In this document: positions 29,651-40,648 of the stretch, piece by piece | Layout: the number at the start of each line of letters is the position of its first letter | Numbering within the stretch: the stretch's first letter is position 1 | From: Bolinopsis microptera | Taxonomy: Eukaryota > Ctenophora > Tentaculata > Lobata > Bolinopsidae | Direction of reading: 5' to 3' | Length of the DNA stretch: 64,000 bases | NCBI RefSeq assembly: GCF_026151205.1 | Contig: NC_087080.1 | Span: 1,901,096-1,965,095, forward strand | Program-made: the position numbers and the translations under genes | Notes under the pieces: model-generated | What the model was told of the DNA's origin: nothing | Database searches by the model: none | The model's input: the letters and a program-made list of their open reading frames with translations, nothing else

Positions 29651-32600
29651 GAGATTGACACTACCTGGTATAGTGTTAGTTGCAAGTCTATGTTTTACAA
29701 GTAAAATAATGGGTCAAAAAAGGTTCTAGTATTATAGATACTTTGTGTATTCGAGAAGATATCTAAAATATAAATATTTTTTGTACCCACAATATATTAT
29801 ACAGGGTAGCCCAAAAGTAACTGCCCACACACAACCCTTTAATAACTCACGTAATTCTTATTAGAATTGCACAACAATTTCAGAGATTATGGATATGGGT
29901 CAAACTTAGATTTCCTGAAAGTTTTGTAAAATTTAATTAATTACAGTGGGTGTGGCACACCACTCCCTTTTTTTTCACTATTGTTGCCATAAAGTGAGAA
30001 CGCTTTCAGCTAGGAACTTCAAAGTTTCTAGACACATCTGGCTTGATAATTGAAGTGCTTTCCCAAAATTTCAAGTTGGCTGTTCACAATTTAATTGAAT
30101 TATGACCCTTTTAAGATCTTGCAGATTCGTGATCCAGCACTTAATCAGTGATATCTTCACTCAATGAATGCCCTGATTGGTTGGAGACTGCTTATAGGAC
30201 AGCAACTAAAGCGCTTTAACGCAAATTTCTTCGGTTTTAAGGAATGGCACTACAGTATTCAGTCAAAGTGATCATACCAACGTGCTTGTTACCGCCTAAT
30301 GAGTCTTATTGTTGCTCGCTAGCGAATAGCTCCCCACGAGATTACTGATTGGGTGACGAAATCACTAAATAAGTGCCAATATCATGTATCTGCAAGAGAA
30401 AAAAATTGTCCCACATTCAACTGAAGATTTGGCGCCCCCCTAAGATTGCGACTAAGTAGCAAGAGAGTGACTAGAAGGTGACTAGAAGAGAGTGACTAGA
30501 AGATTTGGCGCCCCCCTAAGATTGCAACTAAGTAGCAAGAGAGTGACTAAAAGGTATTTACCTGTTACAAAAATAGGTCTTAAAGAATCCAGAGACAGTA
30601 TATAATATACATTCAATTAAATCAAGTGATGCAATTGGCAGAGCACAATCAAATTTTAAGTGTTGCAATTGGCAGAGCACAATTCATTGCTACCAATAAT
30701 TTTTTCAAAAACATTTTAACAAAACACATGATCTACTCCATTAAAGAATCCAGAGTGATACAGGATCGGAGAGTGCAGAACGTTAAGTTTACGCACCTAC
30801 CCTCGCCTCCTGAATTCTTGGTTGGATAGACAATTATGAAAAGTTGGTCGTTTATACTCCAAGTCCCTTTGTTAAAAGAAATAGTATTATTTATGTCTAG
30901 AGTTAGCTTCATTCAATAATAACAATATCTGATTTGAGTAGAGAGCTTGGATTTTGAAGAGGATGAGTGGGGAAAGTTATATTTGGTGAGAAGATTGGAG
31001 ATGTTGGTGTACTAAGGAAGGCCCAGCATAATCTGCTCGTGAAATGCAGCGGAGAGAAGTTCATTTTCTGTGCTTTCAAGGCGACTATAGAAATCTATTG
31101 CAAGTTTGCAGGCTTCAAAGAAGAGGGGGTGGCGCCCACTTTCGCCCGAGCAGCCTATATTTGATGCTTTTGAATGGACAGACAAGGACCTCTTGATAAA
31201 CTTAAGGTGGAATCTTTCATAGTGGTCTTGTGAGATGTACTTGCGAGTATGCTGGGGGTTGGCTTTAGTAAAACATAAGATTAGGCAGCCATAGAGCAGG
31301 ATCGGTTTTATTAGAGAGTCAAATAGAATGTTTAGGGAACGGTGAGAGAGGGCATCTTTAACGATATTGCCTTAGAGGCCATAGAGAGCACGGAGAGCCT
31401 TGGCCCTCAGCTCAGTATTTGCTGCTGTAAAAGATCAATTTCTTGTTTCTGTGGAATATTATGCCAAGATAGCAGTATTTTTCGGTGTGTTGGATGGGCT
31501 GGCCTCCCAAAATGAATGTTTCATAGGATTGTTTTCTTTTAGGAGGGCAGAATATGAGAATCTTGGTTTTTTTAAATGTTTACTTCAAGGCCCATAGAAT
31601 CACAAAAGTCGAATAGGATGTTGATATTGTCTTTAATTTATTATTTATATGTTATACATTTTATCCCCCAAAGGAATCATCTTAATAATTTAACTTTGGA
31701 GGCTTCGCCGCGCCGCGCGAACTATTATTCTTGCTTCGCAGAGCATTTGGTCTGCGATCTGGTCTGATCTCGATTGGTTGACATTTGATTAACGATGTCA
31801 ACCTTTCTATTGTCCATATCGTTGCTATGCAAATTAACAAAGCAACGATCTCGTCAGGCGACGATGCGAAGTAAAAATGATTGTTTGCGCGGCACTGGCG
31901 AAGTCCTCCAAATTGACATCGTCAATCAACTTCACAGGCAATAGCCACTTTGGACTACTTGCTAGGCTGTGAGGTGTCTCAGTTACATGTTATACATTGT
32001 ACATGGGTTGGGGTTCCCTTTTTCCTTCTTAAATCCTTTGCAGCGATTAGATTTGAACCGTTCTGTGCGTACATTTGTAAATGCTAATTTTGATTTTTAT
32101 GGTAAGTATTTAACGGGTGATACTCGTAAAATATTTGTTTCAAATCACAAATATTAGGATTTAGGACTGTCGCGACGAGTCCAATTTGGCGCGCGTCCTG
32201 GTAGGTTATAAACCTACAAGGTAAGTATTTAAAGTTAAAGTGCACACATTTGTACTCTAATCGTTTATCTTCAAAATTACTTTAAAACCAAAACTGACTC
32301 GAATCCTAAAATATAAACAGCTAAAATATTGTTTAACAAGCCTGTCACGTGCGCGCGTCTGACAAAATGGTTATTTGCTCATAACATCGCGCCGAGCTGC
32401 GATGAATTGACATCGTCAATTAAACTCATTGATTCACGATGTCAATCCTTCGCATCTCGCCGATCTGCATACGAGAAGCATATATGTGGTTGCGAGAAGC
32501 GTTATTTGATGCGCGCGTGACCCAGTAGTGCATCGCGCTACAATTAAACTCATAGCTAGGTGAAGTAATAGGTTTTATTTGAAATCATCATAAAAGTACA

Positions 32601-32700
32601 TTGGTATAGCTTACTTTCACAATCCCACAGCTTATTAATATAACAAAAAGTATAAGCATATTAACAAAACGGTCCAAATTGAATCGCCACCTAAATGCTA
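29651..32700. other. repeat-rich intergenic region without recognisable gene
   Basis: This is low-information AT-rich sequence with interspersed repeats. At 29812 a CAGGGTAGCCCAAAAGTAACTG string resembles a mariner-type inverted-repeat end, but no partner was found. At 30430-30555 a roughly 75-bp unit starting gatttggcgcccccctaaga is tandemly repeated. GC-rich patches occur at 31700-31740 and 32380-32520. Small ORFs here lack domain features. Confidence 0.5.
30405..30556. repeat. tandem/dispersed repeat (tttggcgcccccctaag)
   Basis: A tgtcccacattcaac..gatttggcgcccccctaaga block at 30405, repeated in part at 30493, recurs at 33068-33105 immediately before a degenerate reverse transcriptase fragment. 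This suggests it belongs to a mobile element. Confidence 0.6.
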
Positions 32701-32703
32701 AAT

Positions 32704-32805
32704 CCTTTTAATTTAACTTTGGGGGTCTAAATTTAACTTTGGGGGTCCAAATTTAACTTTGGGGGTCCAAATTTAACTTTGGGGGTCCAAATTTTGGGCA
32801 CTAAA
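32704..32805. repeat. 20-bp tandem repeat (atttaactttgggggtccaa)
   Basis: Four to five near-identical units in a row, followed by GC-rich gcgcccccctgttggcgccccct sequence up to about 32950. Confidence 0.85.
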
Positions 32806-33124
32806 ATTCTTATTCTTTGGCCAATTTTTACTACTTCATGCACTGCCATTGCAATCGGGAGCAGTGGCGTAACGTTGCCTCATGCCTGTTGGCGACCCCC
32901 TGCCGAAAAGGCGCCCCCCTGTTGGCGCCCCCTCTCCTTTTGGTGCCCCTCTCTAAAATTGAACAAATTAGGCGATTTAAGAGGATACGCCGGTAAAATC
33001 TCTAAAAAGTGTGTATCTAGAGCAAAACGCGCAGTTTTGCTAGTACTTTAGTTAAGTTTTCGAAATTGTCCCACATTCAAACGACGATTTGGCGCCCCCC
33101 TAAGACTGCCCCCCCCCCCCCCCC

Positions 33125-33980
33125 CCCCCCCCTTTGTAAACTGTTTTCGACAATATTATTAGATCGTTTGTTAAAATTCAGAAAGGAACATTGGCCGGAC
33201 ACAGTAAACCAGCTTGTCTTTTGTAAAAACGCTAGAACTGTGGATCACCTGTTCACCCTTTCCACTTGTGTAGACAAATACGTGAATAACAAAGGACAAA
33301 GACTTTATGCTTGTTTCGTGGACTTTCGCAAAGCTTTCGACTCCATCAGTCGTGAAGCTCTTCTGTATAAGCTCTCAACCCTTGGCATAGATGGAAAATT
33401 CCTTAAATGCGTAGAACATATGTACAAGAATTCCAAAGCAAAGATCAAGCTGATCGCTAAAATATCAGACTAATTCGATAATCTAGCAGGCACGGAGAAG
33501 GGCCACCCAATGAGCCCCGAGGCCCGAACTATTCAAGACTTACATCCATGAACTTTCAGAATGTCTGAACAGTATTCTAGACCTCTCAAGTCCATCGCTG
33601 AATAATACTGTCCTGACCCACCTCCTATTATATATGGGCAGATGATCTTGTCCTCCTCGCACTCTCGAAAGTAAGTCTTCAGGTCATGATCGGTGAACTT
33701 GAGTCATTCTGCAGAGACTGGGGGCTCTCGGTGAACACCAAGGAAACTGCTATTATGATCTTCAATAAAAGAGAGTTACAACTTTCAGTACATGGGGGCC
33801 ACGATCCCATCAGCGAAAACATATTGCTATCTAGGGATCACCTTCTCACAGTCGGGCAGCTTCAAGATAGCATTAAATCTTCTGCAACAAAAAGCTCTCC
33901 GGGCATACTTTGAACTGAAAAGTGAGGTAGACCTTAACAATATATCCAAGGTCGCAGTACTCAAACTGTTAGAATCTTAA
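33125..33980 (+). pseudogene. degenerate non-LTR retrotransposon reverse transcriptase fragment
   Basis: The frame at 33125-33473 encodes LCKLFSTILLDRLLKFRKE and the palm motif YACFVDFRKAFDSI. After stops and frame changes, IWADDLVLLAL near 33635 supplies the second catalytic aspartate pair. LESFCRDWGLSVNTKETAIM near 33690 and a downstream YCYLGITFS are the usual following motifs. The copy is truncated at both ends and carries several frameshifts, so it is dead. A poly-C run of about 24 precedes it at 33108. Confidence 0.75.
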
Positions 33981-34079
33981 TTCTATTTGTAGCTTGTTTT
34001 TGTACTTCATATTACTAACCCTGTATCTCACTTTAGCAAAGGTTTAGTTCCAGTGATTGTATATACAGTGTTGGGGTAA

Positions 34080-34260
34080 AGGGACTCCAGAAGGCAGACA
34101 AGGTTCGACTCCAGACTCTAGTTGTGTAACAGAAGAGAGAGGGGTGTCCAGTGTTTAAGTTGACTCCAGACTCTAGTGAAGCAGAAGGGAGAGGAGTGAC
34201 GTTGTCGACTCCAGACTCTAGCGTAGCAGAAGGGAGAGGAGTGACGTTGTTTTAGTGATC
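34080..34260. repeat. tandem repeat around tgactccagactctag
   Basis: Three units of about 55-65 bp, each with gactccagactctag and a gagaggagtgacgttgt-like end. Confidence 0.75.
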
Positions 34261-34896
34261 CCACAGATTCCGGTCTACAGATACTATCTGTGTTCTGTGA
34301 CGTGGAAAGAGTGGGTTTTTGTTTTATAGTTATCAGTTCCAGTTTTAGTTGAAGTCCTCATCATTCAGAAGTCCCTCATATAGTAAGAAGAACATCATCA
34401 TCAGGAGTAGTAGTTTTAATTTAATAGTAGTTTAATCTAATAGTAAAAAGAAATTATTTAGTTTAGTATTGAAATGTGTATTAGTTAGAGCAGTGTGAGT
34501 AGCTGAGTCACACCAATCACCTTTTAATCACTCATTTACTATTTGAGAGTGAGTATAGGAAAACAAATTTTTAGGAAAACAAATTTAAATTTTGGTATTT
34601 ATTAATAACAATCAAAACATATCATATCATAAAAATAAAGCCGCGCGTTGGTTGACTGCCTCAGTAAGGTGAATAATTTAAGCTTGAAGGTGCCCTGCGC
34701 ATTTACAGAACCTTATGCGGCGATCACATATTCACGAGGACCTGTGAGCGCCAAAATTAATTTAAAGTTTCTAGAAATCATACATCACTACGAGTTACTC
34801 ATGCTTTTGGATTATAAGAGTGCGGATTGTCAGGTATTTCATTCATTCATACTTAATCGGTTTAAAGCTGTATATTTAGAACTAACTATTGTTTAA

Positions 34897-36455
34897 ACTT
34901 GTATTCTTTGTAAAGTTTATGAACAGTTTGTTAGATCCCATGTGTTAGAATTTTTAGAAGACCGTATTTCAAAGGACCAGCATGGGTTTGTTAAAGGAAA
35001 ATCTTGTTTGTCAAATCTTTTGGAGACTTTCGACACTATACTTAATTTAATAGATGAAGGTGCTCCTGTGGACTTATTTTATTTTGATTTTAGTAAAGCT
35101 TTCGATTCTGTTCCCCATTATCGCTTGATTAACAAGCTAGAGAGTCTAGGGATAACTGGTAAAGTTTTAGATGTAATTACAGATTTTATCTCAAATAGAA
35201 CTATGAAAGTGTGTGTAGAAGGTGAAACTTCAGAGTGGAAGATTGTATGGTCAGGAGTTCCCCAGGGATCAGTCCTTGGACCATTACTATTTGTGTTATT
35301 TATTAATGATTTACCAGATAACATTAAAAGTAAAGTTAAAATATTTGCTGATGATCTTAAGCTTATAGCTAATGCCTCCGAGCATGAAACTATAGCTAAT
35401 CATCTGAACGAACTAGAGATGTGGGAGAGTAAATGGCTTTTAAAGTTTAATCCTACTAAGTGTTCAGTAATGCATTTAGATGATAACGATAACCCAAGAT
35501 CAAGTTATTCTCTTAATGGAGTTACATTGGCAGAATCTGTACAGGAAAAAGACTTGGGAGTTATAACCCATAACTCTCTGCTTTGGAATGAACTGATTAA
35601 GGCTTCAATATCTAAAGCCAACAGAATGATATGTTGGATTGTTAGAAATCTGATTATCAGGGAAAAATCTGTGATGATATCCATTTACAAAGCTTTAATA
35701 AGACCCCATTTAGAGTATTGTGTTCAATTGTGGAGTCCAGTTGCGGCTCATGGAAGTTGGGGGATCATCTTGGAGCTGGAGAGCGTCCAGAGGCGGTTTG
35801 CCCGTCTGATTGACGAGGTGGGTACTCTTCCATACAGTCGTCGACTGGAAATCCTCAATTTAACAACGCTGGCAGAGCGGCGAATACGTGGGGACCTCAT
35901 TGAATCTTTTAAAATGATAAGTGGTTTGGCCAATTACGGAGCTGATTTGTTCAGTATGAGCAGATCTGGTTTTAATGTGGTATCAAACAGTAGATGCAGT
36001 AAAAGTAGCAGTAAAATGAAGAAAGTCCACAGTTCTTTTCTTCCGGAGAGGGTGAGACCTTATTGGAACAAACTCCCCTCGGATGTCAAGAATTGTGGGA
36101 CTGTGTTAAGTTTTAAAATAAGATTAGAAGCTTTCAAAAAAGAGACTATTTTAAACGGATCCGTAAATGATATTCATTTTTGGTATGTTTCGGACGAAGT
36201 ATTAGGAAAAATTGAGGGATTAAATTATGCTACTAATAAAGAGAAGCACAATGAATATCTTGTGCGTAATCCTCATGTTGCTAAGAAACGCTTTATTAAC
36301 TTATATAGTAGTGGAAAGTATGTAAATTAGATTAATTTTATCTTGGTTGTTTAGGCCAATAGATTTAAGATATTTTTAAAACTTTAGTAGATATATTTTT
36401 GATGATGTGTGATGATGTTTGTGTCATTATATTTTGATTTGATTTGATTTACGAA
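34897..36455 (+). mobile_element. CR1/jockey-type LINE, 5'-truncated, reverse transcriptase frame intact
   Basis: An open frame of about 475 codons starts within the RT domain (LCKVYEQFVRSHVLEFLEDR) and continues HGFVKGKSCLSNLLETFD, YFDFSKAFDSVPH, WSGVPQGSVLGPLLFVLFIN, KIFADDLKLIA and KDLGVITH, ending at 36330. The catalytic aspartates (FDFSKAFD and FADD) are present. There is no upstream endonuclease, so the copy is 5'-truncated, the usual outcome of target-primed reverse transcription. A short (ttgat)n run at 36432-36450 is a typical LINE 3' tail. The frame has no stops, so the insertion is recent or lightly mutated. Confidence 0.85.
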
Positions 36456-37340
36456 AGCAGAACGTAGATAATGGACAATATACCGACGACAATACCAAGG
36501 ACCCGAGTGCCGCATTGACTTTTCCGGATCCGTTTTTACCGAAGGCTTATCCACCAGTTACTTATGCTGCATGTATAGTCTGATAATATTTTGTCTTATC
36601 TCTAGCAAGCATTCTGTAAATTGAAGTGTCGTATTTATTATAGAAGAGCCAGCCAACCTCCGCATTATAATCTTTTGTGTGCCAAGTTCGTTTATAAAAT
36701 CTAATCATCATAAGATTGATCCAATAGTCTAAGATGAACGGTATATCATAGCTCATCGTTATTAAAATCCGAATGGATGAATTAATCAAGTAATGTTCCC
36801 TTTCAACACAACTAAACAACAAACAAATGCTTGCTCACCAGTGGTGACGCAATCGTAGGGGCATGCAGTTGGTTCAGATAACTCTCACCCCGACGACGGC
36901 GTCAAGAAATTATCAAATTATGTATTTGCGCCATACTGGACACATTTTATATTTAATATTTTGTGGTTTGTAGAAATTGGTGTCATCTACAGTATAGCTT
37001 AACTGGCGAGCAAGCATCGTCCCACTCGGCCGGGACGAAAATACCGAGTCCAATCACAGAAAGTTAACCAAAAGATAAAAATAAGAGCTCGGATATCAAC
37101 AAAAATCACACGCTCCAGACGACGGGGGAAGAGAGGAAAGGAAGTAAGCTGCTGGGTTCAACAAATTTTGATAATTGTAAACAAATTCGTTCTTGTGCCC
37201 TATAATAATTTGGTATTGAGGTATGACCCTGTACTGTGCGTGATAGTGAAAATGAAAGTGAATGTGAATCTATAATGCGAACGAAATGAGTTATGGCCAG
37301 ACGATTCTTCAATTTCAAAATAATAAAGTCAAAGGACTCT
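36456..37340. other. no recognisable gene
   Basis: Only short ORFs without domain features. The right part (about 37100-37340) may be the 3' untranslated end of the minus-strand LINE that follows. Confidence 0.4.
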
Positions 37341-37343
37341 GTT

Positions 37344-38559
37344 TTAAAATACAAGCTCATTCTTATCGAAGTTTAATTCTGTCCATTCTAATTCTTCGTA
37401 CCTGGACTGTATCTTGAGTAGCTCACTTTTCAGTGTTACTTTAACTAAGTTCGTTGACTTAGTAAAGCTTATCAAACTGTCAATTTTTCGACAGTCGTTC
37501 CACATTTTTGTTGATTGATAAATGAAAGAGGAGGATGGGTTCGGGGTGATGAACTGGTCTGAACGTCTTTGTGATGGTGATCTGTGGAGTAAAGATAGGA
37601 GTGAGATTGGAGATTCTAATCTGACAATTTTGAACAGTTCTAATAGACATGTGTATTTGTACAGGTTGTGGACGGTAAGAAGGCCGTTCTTGTTAAACAA
37701 CGGCTTTGTATGCTCTTTTTCAAAGAATTCCCTTCCTAGGATTTGTTCATCTATACAACGTGTTCTGGCACATGTTCTAAATTTATCTAGATATGCTTCA
37801 AGGTCACCAAATAGTATTCTGATACATTTTTTCTGAGTGATGAAGATAGGTTGAAGCATATTGTTACTCGACCCACCCCATACCGATATTCCAAATCTTA
37901 GGTGTGACTCAAATAACGTGTGGTACAATTCTTTATGGTGTTTTTTTCGGGATAACGTGTCGTATTCTACTGAGTCTTCCGATCTCACACCTAAGTTTCG
38001 AGTTGAGGGCTCTTATTTGAACATCCCATTTTAGCTTTTCGTCAATAATAACACCTAAAAACTTGGTCTCTTTAACTTGCTTTATTACCGTATTATTCAG
38101 AGTTAGTATATATTCTGATTCGTTATCTGCCTCATTATCAGTAGCTGTACGTGACGGATTGAAGTGAATGTAGCAGCATTTCTTTATATTTATATGTAAT
38201 AGATTGCATTTCATGTACTGGTGTAACAAACGGAGAATTTCGTTTGCTCTTTCATACAGTTTTTTTCTACATTCATCTACTACGAATATGTTTGTGTCAT
38301 CTGCAAATAGTATGAACTTGCCCAGATCAGTTGTTCTAAATAAGTCGTTAACATATATTATAAATAGCAAGGGTCCGAGACAAGAGCCTTGGGGAACTCC
38401 AAAGAGAACAGGCAGCTTGTCAGACTCTTCGCCCAGTACAGAGACATATTGATATCTATTAGAGAGATAACTAGCGATGAGTCTATTGGCGTTTCCACGT
38501 ATTCCATAGTTCATGTGAGATCGTGTCAAACGCTTTAGATAGATCAATAAATATTCCAA
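37344..38559 (-). pseudogene. non-LTR retrotransposon reverse transcriptase, frameshifted
   Basis: The first frame (38559-37933) has LFGVPQGSCLGPLLFIIYVN, KFILFADDTNIFV, LLHINIKKCCYIHF and KFLGVIIDEKLKW. The second frame (37988-37344) continues with HLRFGISVWGGSS and the C-terminal region to a stop. A frameshift near 37940-37985 separates them. The 5' part of the RT is missing. The motifs are jockey/CR1-like. This is a dead copy in the opposite orientation to its neighbours. Confidence 0.8.
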
Positions 38560-38679
38560 GTATAAAGAGTAACAGGGTTACATTTGACACGCCATTTATT
38601 TGTATAACCTCTTTATTCATCTAATTTGTATTTATAATAATTGTGTATTATCTGTTATTTAATTAACCCAAAAACAGGG

Positions 38680-39604
38680 TTCCAACACAAACTGCTTGAC
38701 TCCCTCATCCTGCCAGTTGTGTCCTATGGAATAGAAGTCTTGATCAGTATAAGGAATAAAGGCGTTTGCCAGCACAAGTGTCAATCCGATGCAATCCCTA
38801 CTGGCAGGCATTGCAGCTGACCCATTTGAAAGAATGCATCTCACCATCCTTAAATGGACCCTTGGAGTTGGCAAAACTACATCCAACGCAGCTGTTTGGG
38901 GAGACTGCAGAAGAACCCCTAGACCTATTGTAGTTCAATATGTCAAACAAGGCACTGATTTCCATAATCGACTTGCAAGACTTAACCTAGAAGACTCGCC
39001 AGCTCTGGCCAGGCACGCATTTGTGGAGCAGAAGAAACTTGACCTAGGATGGTTCAGAGCACTAGAATCGATGCTAATGATACTTTACGAGAACAAACTA
39101 GAACATCAACTTTACAACCCATTGCTGTGTCAAGAAAGGGCACACAATCGATTTATTAAACTATGGGAAACAGTAAGACAATACAATAAAGTTAAAGAGG
39201 CTTTCAAAGCGGAGCCGTACCTCACTCTACCGTCGAGAACTGGAAGCAACTTCGTGGCTAGGATCCGAATGAGTGGACATAAACTTAACGTAGAAAAAGG
39301 AAGATATGGGAGACGAACTGGTAGTCGTCATTATATAATCTGTGAATTCTGCAGCGAGAAGCCCGTGATGGAGCTCCTCCTTAACCTTCCAGGTGTCGAC
39401 CCGATCATAGAAGATGAAGAACACTTCCTTAGAACATGTCCCAGGTATTATTCCAGTAGGACTAACATGAAGGAGCCCACAAAGTCCTTGCTATTTCATG
39501 ACATGAAGAGCATCTTTTTTCCGAAACACATAGTGGAATTCACCAAATTCGTCGCTCAGCTATGCAGAACACAATTTCCTGTGAAGAAGAAACCCAAACA
39601 CTAG
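38680..39604 (+). pseudogene. LINE ORF2 C-terminal fragment with zinc-knuckle-like end
   Basis: A frame of 271 codons from 38789, preceded by a frame-shifted KLLDSLILPVVSYGIE-like piece at about 38690. It contains HLTILKWTLGVGKTTSNAAV, IRMSGHKLNVEKGRYG, a CEFC pair, and EDEEHFLRTCPRY, the conserved C-terminal block after the reverse transcriptase of many metazoan LINEs. No RT core is present. This is an independent insertion from the element at 37344-38559. Confidence 0.75.
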
Positions 39605-39939
39605 TGCCACAGTACGAGACATCACCTCTCCGCCGCATCACCTTCATCTGCACTCTACATTTGCACTCCACTCCAACACAATCACATCATTGACTACACA
39701 ATCACACATCAAGCATCTTTATTTTTCACATTTCACTTTGTTGTTGTTTTCCTGCTAGGGTTTGCGTGCTTTTCTCGCTCTTTTTGATAGCTTCTATCTT
39801 GATCGATTTGCACTCGCCTCTGGCTTTATAGTGACACCACGACATTTTGGTAATGGTTTTCTCTCTTATTTGGATTACGGAATTTGGATTAATTTTAGCA
39901 TTGCCGATCTAACATTATTATACTGTAATATATAGATCT

Positions 39940-39982
39940 ATCTTTGTAAACATTGTAAACCTTGTAAACCTTGTAAACCTTG
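39940..39982. repeat. 10-bp tandem repeat (cttgtaaacc)
   Basis: About four copies of ttgtaaac units. Confidence 0.8.
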
Positions 39983-39999
39983 CACTGATTTGAAGGCCA

Positions 40000-40390
40000 T
40001 TAAGGTATTTGTTCCAGTCAACAAAGTTTCAGTTTTATATCTTTTACAGTTTTTGCGGAACGTCGTGTTAAAGTTACGATGCTGTGGTGTAAAATGGTAC
40101 GGATATATATCTCTATGTATATTATACATTATATATCCTAGCAGGAACCCTTATAACCCTAAAATGGTGTCAAGACTAAAATAATTATTACCTATTTAAT
40201 TCGCGTTTTTTTTCTCATGCTGATTTGGGGGCCATTGAAGCATTTGACCCAGTCAAAAAGGTTTCAGTAGTATATCTTGTACGTGTTTTTCCCGAAAGTA
40301 GCGTTAAAGTAGATGCCGTGGTGTCAGTAAAATGGTATGGATAAACATATATCGTCTCACTTTATATATAGTAAGATATCGTATCGCTTT
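40000..40390 (+). repeat. dispersed repeat, two core copies; inverted relative to 23.5 kb copy
   Basis: Core copy one is at about 40000-40110 and copy two at about 40225-40360. Each carries ggccatt(a/g)a, cagtcaa, gtttcagt, ttaaagt and a gtggtgt(c)a..aaatggta end. Copy two ends in TCTCACTTTATATATAGTAAGAT, partly duplicated at 40373-40402. The same family occurs inverted at 23497-23950. Confidence 0.7.
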
Positions 40391-40648
40391 ATATATAGTA
40401 AGATTATCATCTACTACACTATAGATTTGATGATATTTTTTGTAATGAGTTCAATGTTATAGTTTAATAACAGATGTCACCTATTACGTATATTCTTAAT
40501 ACGATATTCATTTGAATGACAAGAAAATTTGAATCTAAATTTAAAAATATAAAAGTTAACTTGGCTTTACATGTTAGGCCAAACATGTAATTACATTTAT
40601 TCTACTCAACATTCTAATCTAGCATTGATTAACGATTGATCGCCTGCA

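Noticed and set aside
29812-30300. Mariner transposon
   Set aside because: Only a left-end-like string (CAGGGTAGCCCAAAAGTAAC) is visible; no right end and no transposase frame were found.
34648-34896. 82-codon plus-strand ORF upstream of the LINE
   Set aside because: No domain or splice support, and the LINE reading frame starts only after a stop at its end; likely chance.
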